From the NCBI GenBank assembly GCA_024401275.1, contig JAKSLJ010000004.1, forward strand, positions 87,693 through 151,692: a DNA stretch of 64,000 nt, in the 5' to 3' direction. Below the pieces are notes generated by a model. The model ran no database searches. It saw only the letters and a program-made list of their open reading frames with translations, and was not told the origin of the DNA. Position 1 is the stretch's first letter. Every line of letters begins with the position of its first letter. Positions 50,289 through 58,807 of this stretch are shown piece after piece. This DNA comes from Bacteroidaceae bacterium. GTDB lineage: Bacteria > Bacteroidota > Bacteroidia > Bacteroidales > Bacteroidaceae. Both the position numbers and the translations under genes were made by a program.

Positions 50289-53200
50289 ATGAAACAAATA
50301 ATACAACAATTATTATCATGCCTTATCCTCGGCGTGGTGTTCTGTACTACGTCGTGGGCGCAGAATAACGATGGCATACCTGCTGAGTATGTTGCAAAGA
50401 TTAATAACAAGCAACAGTTGACAAATCTGGCAACCATTTATCTTGATGTGCCAGATGCACAAGGAAAGGCAATCAACGACGTCTTGTTCAAGAAAAATGG
50501 AGTTTCTGAGTATCATCGTGCAACTATCGAAGTTATAGATAATGGCACCGACGGTACTGGCAGAATGCTTGCACACATCAAAGATAATCTTTTGATAAAG
50601 GTGCGTGGAAATCAGAGCGCTGATGAAACAAAGAAGCCATACCGCCTTAAATTTGCAAAAGAAATCACAGATGCCAGTGGCAATGTCATTGCTAACTGCC
50701 AGAAACACGACATGTTAGGTTTTGGATACGAGAAGCGTAACTGGACTCTCTTGACAAACCATAGAGACGCATCTTTGATGAATAATGCTCTTGCCTATCA
50801 TATTGGCAAAGCAGTCGGATTGCCTTTCTGCCCAGGCTATAAGTTCGTTGACCTTGTCATCAATGGAGAATATCGTGGTAACTATCAGATATCCGATCAT
50901 TGTGAAGTAGGTGACGATCGTATTGAAGTAGACGAAGAAACTGGATGGTACATAGAAACAAACAAACAGGGACAAGAAGAGGAACCATACGTTAATACTG
51001 CTGCTTTGTATTTAACAATAAAGAATCCTGAGCCTAAAACTCCAGAAGAAACAGCAGCACTTAAAACGGAAGTTAAGAATTATTTTGACCATGCAAACAC
51101 TTTCTTTGGAATATACTCTACCGCATGTAGTGATGAACAATTTGTTGATCCCAAAACAGGTTGGCGTTCTGTATTTGATGAAGAAACTCTCGTGAAATAC
51201 TATGTGGCTGCAAACCTTACAGGTAACCACGATGGTTTCATGACTGTAAAGACATACAGAAATCCTGGAGAGAAACTAAAGTTTGGTCCTATTTGGGATC
51301 ATGACAACGCTTTTGGTGGTATTGATAAAGGTAAAACTTTGTGTGAAAACGCTCAAGAAGGAGCTCCATTAATGTGTAACTATGTTGTTAAATTAATGGA
51401 AAAAGACCCTGTGTTTGTCAAGAAAGTTCATGACAAACTTGATGAGGTTTTGAAGAACGGCTACTTGGATAACATGGCAGGAATTGTAGAGAAAATTGGA
51501 AACGACATCTCTGAATCGCAAGCTCTTAATTACAAAAAGTGGTGGACTGGCGGTGACTATCCTGCGGTAATCAGCGGTCTTAAGACTTACATCACAACAC
51601 ATACAGGATGGCTTCAAGAAACCATTAATACAAAATACACAAATCACGGTGGTGCCGATATCATTGACAACACTATCGGCATTGATGACGATGATGATGA
51701 CGACACTCCTGTAGGCGACCTCGGCGCTCTCGTTGACCTTGGCAATGGCAAGTATTCATATACTGGCTCTGCATCTACATTCAAGGAAGGAACTGAGATT
51801 ACAATCACTACTTCTACAGCAGGAACTACTCTCAGCAACTATATCACAGAGGGAACTACTTGGAACACAAGCAAGACCATCACTCTTACAGCGGCTGATG
51901 TTACCGCACTCGCTAACTCCGCTAACAAATATACATTCTTTATGAATGCAACTGGTGGTGAAGTAAAAGCTGTGAATGTTAAGGTGCCAGAAGTGAATAA
52001 CGCAGGTCTTAAGAGTGTAGGTAAAGATTCTGAGAACAACAATGTATTCACTTATACATTTAACAAGTCTGATGTCAAGGAAGGTGCGAAAGTAACAATC
52101 ACCCTTAACGGAACTGATGAGTTCCATGCAAAACTCTATACTACAAACCAATGGAGCTTTGATTATGGATTATGGAATAGTCCTACGACAAGCACTATAA
52201 CTCTCACTCCAACCGATGTAACCAATATCACTGCAAACAACTACACTTACAAGATTGTAGCTACAAACTGTACAGTCACATCCGTTGAAGTCTCAGGTTC
52301 TTCATCAGGTTCAGAAGAAGCCCCAACCCACACCCTCACCCTCTCCGCTTCTGAAGGTGGTACAGTATCTGGTGCTGGTACATACAAAGAAGGAACAACG
52401 GTGTTGATTAAGGCTATTCCTAACGAAGGCTATAAGTTCGTGAAGTGGTCAGACGATAACACTTATGCTTCTCGCTCAGTAACTCTGAAAGATGCAAATA
52501 TAGAATTGACCGCAACCTTCGCAGCAGAAGGCTCTACAGATGAAGACCCATTCAACGAGCAAGGCGCTCGCAAGCAGTTCACCAACCTCCCTACAATCTA
52601 CCTCGACGCTACCGTTGGCAATGAATGGTCGGCAGCTTCTCTTGAGGTATTTGACGCAGACAACAAGCTCGGTCAGGGCACTTCTTGGACAAGCTCTGCC
52701 GTTGAGACACAGTATCAAGGTTCTGGCGACAAGAATAAGGATTCTTACCGCTTGAAGTTCGGCAGCAAGACTCAGTTGCTTTCTTCTGGCAAGTTCAAGC
52801 AGTGGGTGCTCCTTGCAAACGACGACGACCCAACAATGATGCGCAACGCCCTTGCAAAGGAAATGGGCGATGTTCTCGGTCTTCCTTTCACTCCAGGCTA
52901 TCAGTTTGTTGACCTTTATGTAAACAACACTTACATGGGTACTTACCAGGTTACAGACCGCATCAAGGTTGAATCTGGACGTGCTCTCGTTACTGGTGGA
53001 AACAAGGAGTTTGACTGGCATGTACGCTTCAATGATGCTGGCGAATATAATGAGGACAAACCTACATATTATATCGCTGGCACTGAGACTATGCCTTACA
53101 TCATTCCAAAGAATCCTGATCCTAAGGACGATGTAACAACATGGAACAGCACTCTCAAGGATGAGATGACTACATATTTTAATAATGTATTCACGACAAC

Positions 53201-54860
53201 TGATGGCGAATACACAGCTTTCGCAGAGAATGTTGACCATCAGCAGCTCATTGAGTGGTACATCGCTCAGGAAATGCTCGGTGTCTATAAGGGTTTCTCT
53301 TCTATCGAGGCTTACCGTAGCGTAGCAGCTACCGACCAGAACCTCCATATCGGTATTCTTTGGGATAGCGAGAAGGCATTCGGAAATACTGGCGAGGCTC
53401 CTGCTCTCAGCATGGCAGACCTTAACACAGCAGGTTCTTACAATGGTCTTATGACAAACTACGCTGCCTACGATGTGATGAAGAACATCTTCTCACAGCT
53501 CTGGCAGGAGCGTTGGTTTGCTAATGGTGTTAACAACCTTTGGAAGGAAAAGCATGAGGCTATGCTCACAGCAATGACATCCAAGGCAGCTGCATTGAAG
53601 ACAGAACTCGAAGGTTCATGGGCAAAGAACGCAACCAAGTGGAGCATAACTGGCGAACAGGCTACTTCTATCAATACTATGACATCATGGCTCACACAGC
53701 GTGATGCTTACCTCACAAAGAAGTTTGCAGCCCTCGCAGCCGCTGTACCTTGCGAAACCCATACTTACGAGAATCACAACTACATTGAGCAGACAAACGG
53801 CACATTCCTCATAGGTTGCGACGTCTGCGGAACAATCATGGAAGGTAGTGAGACTTACTATAAGTTCACTGTATATCCAGAAAGTGCAGAATCTACAGAA
53901 GTATTCGCTACTTCTTGGCATCCTTCTGACGAGCATCCAAACTCTATCGCTGTTGTCGAGGCAGAAAAGAAGATCGTAGAAAAAATTGATGGCTATAACA
54001 TCGTTTGCGGAAAGAAATCAACTTTGTCTGATGGAACAAAGGGCCTCACTTGTAAGGACTTCCGCCTTACTGATGGTCATCCTTACTATTCTGACAACAA
54101 ATTCGTCGCTACTACAGCGACTTACTCTCGCAACATCAGCAACGCTTGGGGAACTCTCGTGCTTCCATACAAGATGCAGAATGCAGAAACGGCATATGCA
54201 AGTTTCTACCATCTTGGTGAAGTGAAAGCAACTGATGGTGACGCATCTACACTCGTATTCACAAGCATAAATCCTGGCGCGAGTGGCGATTGCAGTGCCT
54301 ACATCCCAGTTGTATTCAAGGCTACAGACAAAGCTCTTCAGGAAGGCAAGATTGTTGTTAATGGCACAAACATAACCGTAAAGAAGACGACAAATATCGA
54401 CCCTGCAACTGAGCTCCATAAGGAAACTGTTGCTGGATGGTCTCTTATCGGAACTATCGACAAGTTTGTTATCAACGATGTAAAGACAGACCTTTCACAA
54501 GGCGAGGAACTCTACTACATCTCTAAGAACCAGTTCTGGCACGCTACAGGCAAATACACTAACAATCCTTTCCGTGCTTACTTTATCTCCACAAGCAGTG
54601 CTGGTGCAAAGAGCTTCAATGTTAAGGTTTCTGATGACGAACAGCCGACAAACATTTCCGACACCAACGAGAAGGCACTCGCAATCTTCGTTGACAATGG
54701 CAGCATTACACTTTGTTCTGGCAAGAACACTGCGGTTAGAATCTACACTGCCGCTGGTTCTCTCATTGCCAACACATCTGTTGCTGCAAACGAGAGCAAG
54801 ACAATAAGTCTCCCTTCAGGACTTTACATCGTAAATGGAACTAAGGTTACAGTAAGATAA
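50289..54860 (+). CDS. Secreted double-CotH-domain surface protein B, second domain degenerate
   Basis: A 1523-residue secreted protein. Signal peptide 1-25 (FCTTSWAQ); CotH domain 1 (about 30-440) with WDHD at 336-339 and GNHDGF; an Asp run (IDDDDDDDT); two beta-sandwich modules (485-670); an InlB-B-type repeat (LTLSASEGGTVSGAGTYKEG, about 680-750); CotH domain 2 (about 760-1130); a C-terminal module shared with protein A (1155-1440); and an end GLYIVNGTKVTVR typical of type A T9SS tails. Domain 2 has WDSE (1025-1028) instead of WDxD and VYKG instead of NHDG, so it is probably a non-catalytic pseudokinase. A small peptide gene follows after 10 bases. Confidence 0.85.
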   Translation: MKQIIQQLLSCLILGVVFCTTSWAQNNDGIPAEYVAKINNKQQLTNLATIYLDVPDAQGKAINDVLFKKNGVSEYHRATIEVIDNGTDGTGRMLAHIKDNLLIKVRGNQSADETKKPYRLKFAKEITDASGNVIANCQKHDMLGFGYEKRNWTLLTNHRDASLMNNALAYHIGKAVGLPFCPGYKFVDLVINGEYRGNYQISDHCEVGDDRIEVDEETGWYIETNKQGQEEEPYVNTAALYLTIKNPEPKTPEETAALKTEVKNYFDHANTFFGIYSTACSDEQFVDPKTGWRSVFDEETLVKYYVAANLTGNHDGFMTVKTYRNPGEKLKFGPIWDHDNAFGGIDKGKTLCENAQEGAPLMCNYVVKLMEKDPVFVKKVHDKLDEVLKNGYLDNMAGIVEKIGNDISESQALNYKKWWTGGDYPAVISGLKTYITTHTGWLQETINTKYTNHGGADIIDNTIGIDDDDDDDTPVGDLGALVDLGNGKYSYTGSASTFKEGTEITITTSTAGTTLSNYITEGTTWNTSKTITLTAADVTALANSANKYTFFMNATGGEVKAVNVKVPEVNNAGLKSVGKDSENNNVFTYTFNKSDVKEGAKVTITLNGTDEFHAKLYTTNQWSFDYGLWNSPTTSTITLTPTDVTNITANNYTYKIVATNCTVTSVEVSGSSSGSEEAPTHTLTLSASEGGTVSGAGTYKEGTTVLIKAIPNEGYKFVKWSDDNTYASRSVTLKDANIELTATFAAEGSTDEDPFNEQGARKQFTNLPTIYLDATVGNEWSAASLEVFDADNKLGQGTSWTSSAVETQYQGSGDKNKDSYRLKFGSKTQLLSSGKFKQWVLLANDDDPTMMRNALAKEMGDVLGLPFTPGYQFVDLYVNNTYMGTYQVTDRIKVESGRALVTGGNKEFDWHVRFNDAGEYNEDKPTYYIAGTETMPYIIPKNPDPKDDVTTWNSTLKDEMTTYFNNVFTTTDGEYTAFAENVDHQQLIEWYIAQEMLGVYKGFSSIEAYRSVAATDQNLHIGILWDSEKAFGNTGEAPALSMADLNTAGSYNGLMTNYAAYDVMKNIFSQLWQERWFANGVNNLWKEKHEAMLTAMTSKAAALKTELEGSWAKNATKWSITGEQATSINTMTSWLTQRDAYLTKKFAALAAAVPCETHTYENHNYIEQTNGTFLIGCDVCGTIMEGSETYYKFTVYPESAESTEVFATSWHPSDEHPNSIAVVEAEKKIVEKIDGYNIVCGKKSTLSDGTKGLTCKDFRLTDGHPYYSDNKFVATTATYSRNISNAWGTLVLPYKMQNAETAYASFYHLGEVKATDGDASTLVFTSINPGASGDCSAYIPVVFKATDKALQEGKIVVNGTNITVKKTTNIDPATELHKETVAGWSLIGTIDKFVINDVKTDLSQGEELYYISKNQFWHATGKYTNNPFRAYFISTSSAGAKSFNVKVSDDEQPTNISDTNEKALAIFVDNGSITLCSGKNTAVRIYTAAGSLIANTSVAANESKTISLPSGLYIVNGTKVTVR

Positions 54861-54870
54861 TCAAGAAGCA

Positions 54871-55089
54871 ATGAACAAGAAATCATATATAATACCATCT
54901 GTATTTGTTTATCAACTCAGAAATTCCGAGAATCTTCTGCAATCAATCTCCGGCGGAGGTGATGACAATGGAGATGGTACAGGCGATGCTAAAAGAGCTA
55001 CCTACCTCATAGATGATGACGACGACCTTTTTAGCAGTAGGTCTACAAGTTTCTCGGAAGCAGAGGTTTACAGTCCTTTTGATTTGTAG
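54871..55089 (+). CDS. Small peptide downstream of CotH protein B
   Basis: A 72-residue peptide, MNKKSYIIPSVFVYQLRNSE then NLLQSISGGGDDNGDG, an Asp run (LIDDDDDLF) and a Ser-rich end (SSRSTSFSEAEVYSPFDL). It shares the YIxP...LLxxISGG order with the peptide at 48280. It is cotranscribed with the CotH gene (10-base gap). The Ser-rich acidic tail is a plausible kinase target, and CotH kinases phosphorylate Ser-rich partners in Bacillus; the link here is inference. No recognised family. Confidence 0.72.
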   Translation: MNKKSYIIPSVFVYQLRNSENLLQSISGGGDDNGDGTGDAKRATYLIDDDDDLFSSRSTSFSEAEVYSPFDL

Positions 55090-55175
55090 AGATTTTGAAA
55101 ATTGGATTCTCTATCTTGACGATATTACGCCATAGAGATAGTTTGCGGCATGGAAATGTCGCACCTCATGATGAG

Positions 55176-55217
55176 AAAAGCGCAAGAGTAAACAATATGG
55201 AACTCTTGCGCTTTTCT
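55176..55217 (+). terminator. Terminator of second CotH operon
   Basis: AAAAGCGCAAGAGT and ACTCTTGCGCTTTT arms, a 12-base loop, then TCTT. Confidence 0.82.
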
Positions 55218-55247
55218 TATCTTATTTAGCAAAAATATATCAAAACA

Positions 55248-55279
55248 TTTGGAAGTTTGCCATAAACTTCATAACTTTG
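55248..55279 (+). promoter_or_regulatory. Promoter of second toxin-antitoxin pair
   Basis: TTTG at 55248-55251, 20-bp spacer, TAACTTTG at 55272-55279; antitoxin start 26 bases on. Confidence 0.76.
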
Positions 55280-55304
55280 CAAACGGAAACATAAATAATA
55301 TGAT

Positions 55305-55562
55305 ATGAGCCACGCAGAACAGACAGCACGTAAGCTTTACGACACCATGCAACTAAATAGTATAAGCGAAGACGTCAAGCGTCATCTTATGATACTTATG
55401 TTGTCTCAAACTTCTGACAATTCATTGGATCTTTCAGAAAGCCTTGAGATGCCAAATTCTTATGAAGAAGCTATACGCATGGGAGCAAAGGATATTGAAG
55501 ACGTAAGAAAGGATTTACACGCCTACGTTGACCAATTGGCAAAAGATTACGACCTGCAATGA
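55305..55562 (+). CDS. Putative antitoxin
   Basis: An 85-residue acidic, helical protein (MSHAEQTARKLYDTMQLNSI ... DLHAYVDQLAKDYDLQ). No family recognised with certainty; it is called an antitoxin because its stop codon overlaps the start of a RelE-like frame (ATGA) and because it has its own TA-like promoter. Confidence 0.6.
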   Translation: MSHAEQTARKLYDTMQLNSISEDVKRHLMILMLSQTSDNSLDLSESLEMPNSYEEAIRMGAKDIEDVRKDLHAYVDQLAKDYDLQ

Positions 55563-55853
55563 AATACATTATCCAACCTCAATGTACAACTTCCATTAAA
55601 AAGTTCTACCAAAATGTAGCAAAGAAATATGCCCATACTTATTCTCGTGAATTAATTGCTCAAGAATATAGATGAAGCTATTGATTCTATGTACAAAATT
55701 GAAAATGGTTTACTGCGACGTACGCCCTCTTTGAAACGGTGGGAAGGATGTTTCATGGCAAACACCAAGAAATGGTATTTTGCCTATAAGATATTTAATG
55801 ATGTCATTGTTGTCATAGATGCGTGCAATGCACAAAACATGAAATCCGAGTAA
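55559..55853 (+). pseudogene. RelE-like toxin gene interrupted by a frameshift
   Basis: The first frame from 55559 gives MKYIIQPQCTTSIKKFYQNV through SRELIAQEYR and stops at 55675. The continuation is in another frame: KNIDEAIDSMYKIENGLLRR, then FMANTKKWYFAYKIFNDVIV ending at 55853, which looks like the C-terminal part of the same toxin. Removing one base near 55661 would join ELIA to KNIDEAI. Likely an inactivated toxin, which leaves the antitoxin unneeded; a sequencing error cannot be excluded. Confidence 0.7.
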
Positions 55854-55889
55854 TCATATCAATAGAAAAACACTTTATAACATAACATT

Positions 55890-56399
55890 ATGACATTCAA
55901 AGAATTATGTGAAGCACGCTACAGTGTGCGCTCTTACAAAGACGAGGCAATACCGGCAGAAAAACTGGAGTACATAAAGGAATGTGCCCGACTTGCACCA
56001 TCGGCAGTAAACAAGCAGCCATGGAAACTGCACTTTATAACATCCGAAGCCGGTTTGGAAAAAGTGTGCGCCAGCTACAACCGCGACTGGATTCGCACAG
56101 CAAAAGCAGTGATTATGGTCGTGGCACAGAAAGACGCAGCATGGGTAAGAGCAAATGACGGAAAATATCATGGCGACATCGACGCAGCCATCATAACAGA
56201 GCATATTTGCCTTGCAGCAGCAGAACAGGGACTCGGCACTTGCTGGGTGTGCAACTTCGACGCAGCTCTTTGTCACAAAGAGTTCTCTCTCGCAGAAAAC
56301 GAGGAAGCCGTGGTACTCATCCCTATCGGCATTCCTGCCGACGAAAAAACTCAAAAGAAGCGCAAGGACATTTCTGAAATCTGGGTGGAGAACATTTAG
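55890..56399 (+). CDS. Nitroreductase-family flavoprotein
   Basis: A 169-residue FMN-binding oxidoreductase of the nitroreductase family: RYSVRSYKDEAIP at the start, LAPSAVNKQPWKLHFI (FMN contacts) and EQGLGTCWVCNFD. Small NAD(P)H-dependent members of this family reduce nitro compounds or quinones; the true substrate is unknown. It converges with ispD, overlapping by 4 bases at the stop codons. Confidence 0.88.
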   Translation: MTFKELCEARYSVRSYKDEAIPAEKLEYIKECARLAPSAVNKQPWKLHFITSEAGLEKVCASYNRDWIRTAKAVIMVVAQKDAAWVRANDGKYHGDIDAAIITEHICLAAAEQGLGTCWVCNFDAALCHKEFSLAENEEAVVLIPIGIPADEKTQKKRKDISEIWVENI

Positions 56400-57082
56400 C
56401 TCTCCACCATTCGCTTAAATCGCTCGATATCATCCGGATAAGTCACCTTGAAGTTCTCCTGCTCTCCCTTTACCAAAGCAATCTTCACTTCCGGCAGATA
56501 CTTATGCACCACTCCGCAGTCGTCGGTAGCAACGAAGTTCGGATCCTGTAGCGCAACCTCAAAAGCCTTGCGGATAATGCCACGGCGGAAGCATTGTGGC
56601 GTCTGTGCATTCCTCATCATCGCACGCACTGGAATATCGCATATACACCCGTCTTCACCAATGGCAACGACAGTATCTGTCAGTTCCACAGCAGCTTCCA
56701 CGGCCTGATGTTCCTCTAACGCACGCGCACAATCATTAATAATATTCTGCGACACACCTGCTCTCACACAGTCGTGCAGGAAAAGGTTGTCGTCGTCATT
56801 CGTGTAAGCATTAATGGCTGCAAGCGAAGAATCATAGCGTTCCTTGCCACCTTTCAGCAACCTACGCACCTTCTTGAACCCGTTCTTCTCGATGAAAGAG
56901 TTTACCAAAGGGAAGAATTCCTCCTTCGTTACGACAGCTATCTCATCGATATTCTCGTTCCGTTCAAAAGCAGCGATGGAGTATTCCATCAGCGTTTTTC
57001 CGCACACCTCAATAAACTGTTTCGGAGTCTTGCTGCCCAGTCTTGTTCCACTTCCTGCAGCCAATATAATCGCAATATTCAT
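56396..57082 (-). CDS. ispD: 2-C-methyl-D-erythritol 4-phosphate cytidylyltransferase
   Basis: A 228-residue enzyme of the MEP isoprenoid pathway that couples CTP to methylerythritol phosphate. Seen: the nucleotide-binding IILAAGSGTRLGSKTPKQF at residues 5-23, the LFLHDCVRAGVS block with its metal-binding Asp, and TPQCFRRGII. The C-terminus has the family's VKGEQENFKVTYPDDI. The promoter is on the minus strand at 57103-57134, back to back with that of the peptide gene at 57180. Confidence 0.95.
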   Translation of the reverse strand: MNIAIILAAGSGTRLGSKTPKQFIEVCGKTLMEYSIAAFERNENIDEIAVVTKEEFFPLVNSFIEKNGFKKVRRLLKGGKERYDSSLAAINAYTNDDDNLFLHDCVRAGVSQNIINDCARALEEHQAVEAAVELTDTVVAIGEDGCICDIPVRAMMRNAQTPQCFRRGIIRKAFEVALQDPNFVATDDCGVVHKYLPEVKIALVKGEQENFKVTYPDDIERFKRMVES

Positions 57083-57102
57083 AAATATTTGTTAATTTTC
57101 TG

Positions 57103-57134
57103 CAAAAGTAAACTAATTTCTTGTATTATTCAAA
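57103..57134 (-). promoter_or_regulatory. Promoter of ispD
   Basis: Minus-strand TTTG (57131-57134), 20-bp spacer and TACTTTTG (57103-57110). It overlaps the divergent promoter at 57121-57152. Confidence 0.75.
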
Positions 57135-57152
57135 TATTTTTGAGTAATTTTG
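57121..57152 (+). promoter_or_regulatory. Promoter of Cys/Lys-rich peptide gene
   Basis: TTG at 57121-57123, 21-bp spacer, TAATTTTG at 57145-57152. The overlap with the ispD promoter means the two may compete. Confidence 0.7.
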
Positions 57153-57179
57153 CAGCGCAAATACTAAAAACCACAAAAT

Positions 57180-57464
57180 ATGAAGAAGATATTACTCGCT
57201 GCCATCATCATGGCATCCGCTCTCACTGCAAATGCACAGAGCGAAAAGAAGGCTTGCGACAAGTGCGCTGACAAGAAGGAATGCAAGATGGACAAGAAAG
57301 CTTGCGACAAGAAAGGAGAATGCAAGGAAGCCAAGGCCTGCTGTAAAGAGGCTAAAAAATGCGACGCCACAACAGCCGCAACTGCACAAGACTGCTGCAA
57401 AAAAGAAGCTAAGAAAGTTGCCAAGAAAGCAGTGAAGAAGGTTGCTAAAAAGACTAAGAAATAA
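57180..57464 (+). CDS. Secreted Cys- and Lys-rich small protein
   Basis: A 94-residue protein with a signal peptide (residues 1-19, MASALTANAQ). The mature part has ten Cys and more than twenty-five Lys: CDKCADKKECKMDKKACDK, ECKEAKACCKEAKKC, AQDCCKKE, then a Lys/Ala-rich tail (KKVAKKAVKKVAKKTKK). Known families do not come to mind. The Cys spacing suggests disulfides or metal binding, and the basic tail resembles histone- or nucleic-acid-binding tails. It has its own promoter and terminator. Confidence 0.7.
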   Translation: MKKILLAAIIMASALTANAQSEKKACDKCADKKECKMDKKACDKKGECKEAKACCKEAKKCDATTAATAQDCCKKEAKKVAKKAVKKVAKKTKK

Positions 57465-57520
57465 GCAAATTTCAAGTCTCTGCATTTTAACATAAATCGT
57501 TAAAAGTCTTAAAAAAACTA

Positions 57521-57560
57521 AAAAAAAGCCCGGAAATGCCCAATTTCCGGCTTTTTTTTT
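57521..57560 (+). terminator. Terminator of Cys/Lys-rich peptide gene
   Basis: AGCCCGGAAAT and ATTTCCGGCT arms with a short loop, followed by nine T and preceded by A residues. Confidence 0.88.
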
Positions 57561-57561
57561 G

Positions 57562-57569
57562 TACCTTTG
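57562..57569 (+). promoter_or_regulatory. -7 box of the M23 peptidase gene
   Basis: TACCTTTG right after the preceding terminator; leader about 105 bases. The -33 region is not clear. Confidence 0.5.
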
Positions 57570-57678
57570 CACCCGAATTCGTGTTTGAAAGCGCAAATAC
57601 GCGTCCATTGGACTGAATTCCAGCAGACGAAAAAAACAAGCAATTAAGGTCTGCTCTTTGAGAAAAGAATATAGAATT

Positions 57679-58686
57679 ATGAATTTAACATTAAAGATTA
57701 AAGGTTTCAAGAAATTTGCATTAACAGTAATAACAGCGCTCGTCGCCACAACAAGTGTCTCGGCACAGGACAGGATGGCAGCCATTGCTCCATCTGATGT
57801 CAAGATGAAAGCCGTTGACACTCTCATGCTCCACAAGCTCCGCCAGCGTGAAAACGCAGGTACTGCGGGTGCGAATCTTTATGAGGAATGGAGCAACTCT
57901 TCTGTTGGAAAGTACAACCAAGCAATACCTGAAACATACACAGTAGATCTTCGTCACTTTGCAATGCCTACAAAGAATCGCATGGTCACTTCTCCTTATG
58001 GTCGCCGTTGGGGACGCATGCACAAAGGTATTGACGTGAAAGTTTATATTGGCGACACAATCGTTTCTGCTTTTGAAGGTAAAGTCCGCATCGTAAAATA
58101 CGAGCCAAACGGCTATGGTAACTATGTTGTTATCCGTCATAACAACGGTCTTGAGACAGTTTACGGCCACCTTTCAAAGCATCTTGTAGTAGAAAATCAG
58201 AAGGTTCGCGCAGGTCAGCCTATCGGTCTTGGTGGTAACACAGGCCGTTCAACAGGTTCTCACCTCCACTTCGAGACTCGCCTTCTCGGCATAGCAATCA
58301 ATCCCGCATTCATGTTCGACTTCCCTAATCAGGATGTTAAGGCAGACAAATACGTTTTCCGTCGTTCAGAGCATGTTGCACAGGCAGGAACGACACAGAA
58401 AGCAGCTCAGAAGCCAGCTACAGTAGCTAAGCCAGCAGCACCAGCAGCAAAGCCAGCAGCAGTTCCGGCTCCTGCACCACAGAAGACAGTAGCAGCTCCA
58501 CGCCCTGTAGAGACAGCAAGCGCAAAGCCTGTTGCAGCAGCACAGAACACATGGCTCGTCAAGCGTGGCGACACTCTTTACTCTATTGCTACAAAGAACG
58601 GTATGACTGTAGAGCAGCTCTGCCGCAAGAATGGCATTCCAACTTCATACACCATTCAGATTGGAGAAGTGCTTAAATTGAACTAA
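57679..58686 (+). CDS. M23 metallopeptidase with C-terminal LysM domain
   Basis: A 335-residue cell-wall enzyme. A signal peptide (KFALTVITALVATTSVSAQ) ends near residue 30. The M23 (LytM-like) domain spans about 95-210: HKGIDV provides a zinc His and Asp, VYGHLS and SHLHFE the other zinc and catalytic His residues. An Ala/Pro/Lys-rich linker (230-285) leads to one LysM peptidoglycan-binding domain (WLVKRGDTLYSIATKNGMT...). With its motifs intact it should cleave peptide cross-links or stems. The ATG at 57679 is preferred over a TTG at 57658. Confidence 0.92.
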   Translation: MNLTLKIKGFKKFALTVITALVATTSVSAQDRMAAIAPSDVKMKAVDTLMLHKLRQRENAGTAGANLYEEWSNSSVGKYNQAIPETYTVDLRHFAMPTKNRMVTSPYGRRWGRMHKGIDVKVYIGDTIVSAFEGKVRIVKYEPNGYGNYVVIRHNNGLETVYGHLSKHLVVENQKVRAGQPIGLGGNTGRSTGSHLHFETRLLGIAINPAFMFDFPNQDVKADKYVFRRSEHVAQAGTTQKAAQKPATVAKPAAPAAKPAAVPAPAPQKTVAAPRPVETASAKPVAAAQNTWLVKRGDTLYSIATKNGMTVEQLCRKNGIPTSYTIQIGEVLKLN

Positions 58687-58705
58687 ACATTATTACAATA
58701 TAAGA

Positions 58706-58741
58706 CAGGAGCTGAATTAACACAATTCAAGCTCCTGTTTC
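58706..58741 (+). terminator. Terminator after M23 gene
   Basis: CAGGAGCTGAATT and AATTCAAGCTCCTG pair (one bulge), followed by TTTCTC. Confidence 0.75.
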
Positions 58742-58807
58742 TCTATTATTACCCAATTCAAGTTTACTACTCAACGGTATCACAAAACTAAACATAAAAT
58801 AGTCACG

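Noticed and set aside
52476-53348. 290-codon minus-strand frame under CotH-B
   Set aside because: Shadow frame; the plus strand has conserved CotH sequence.
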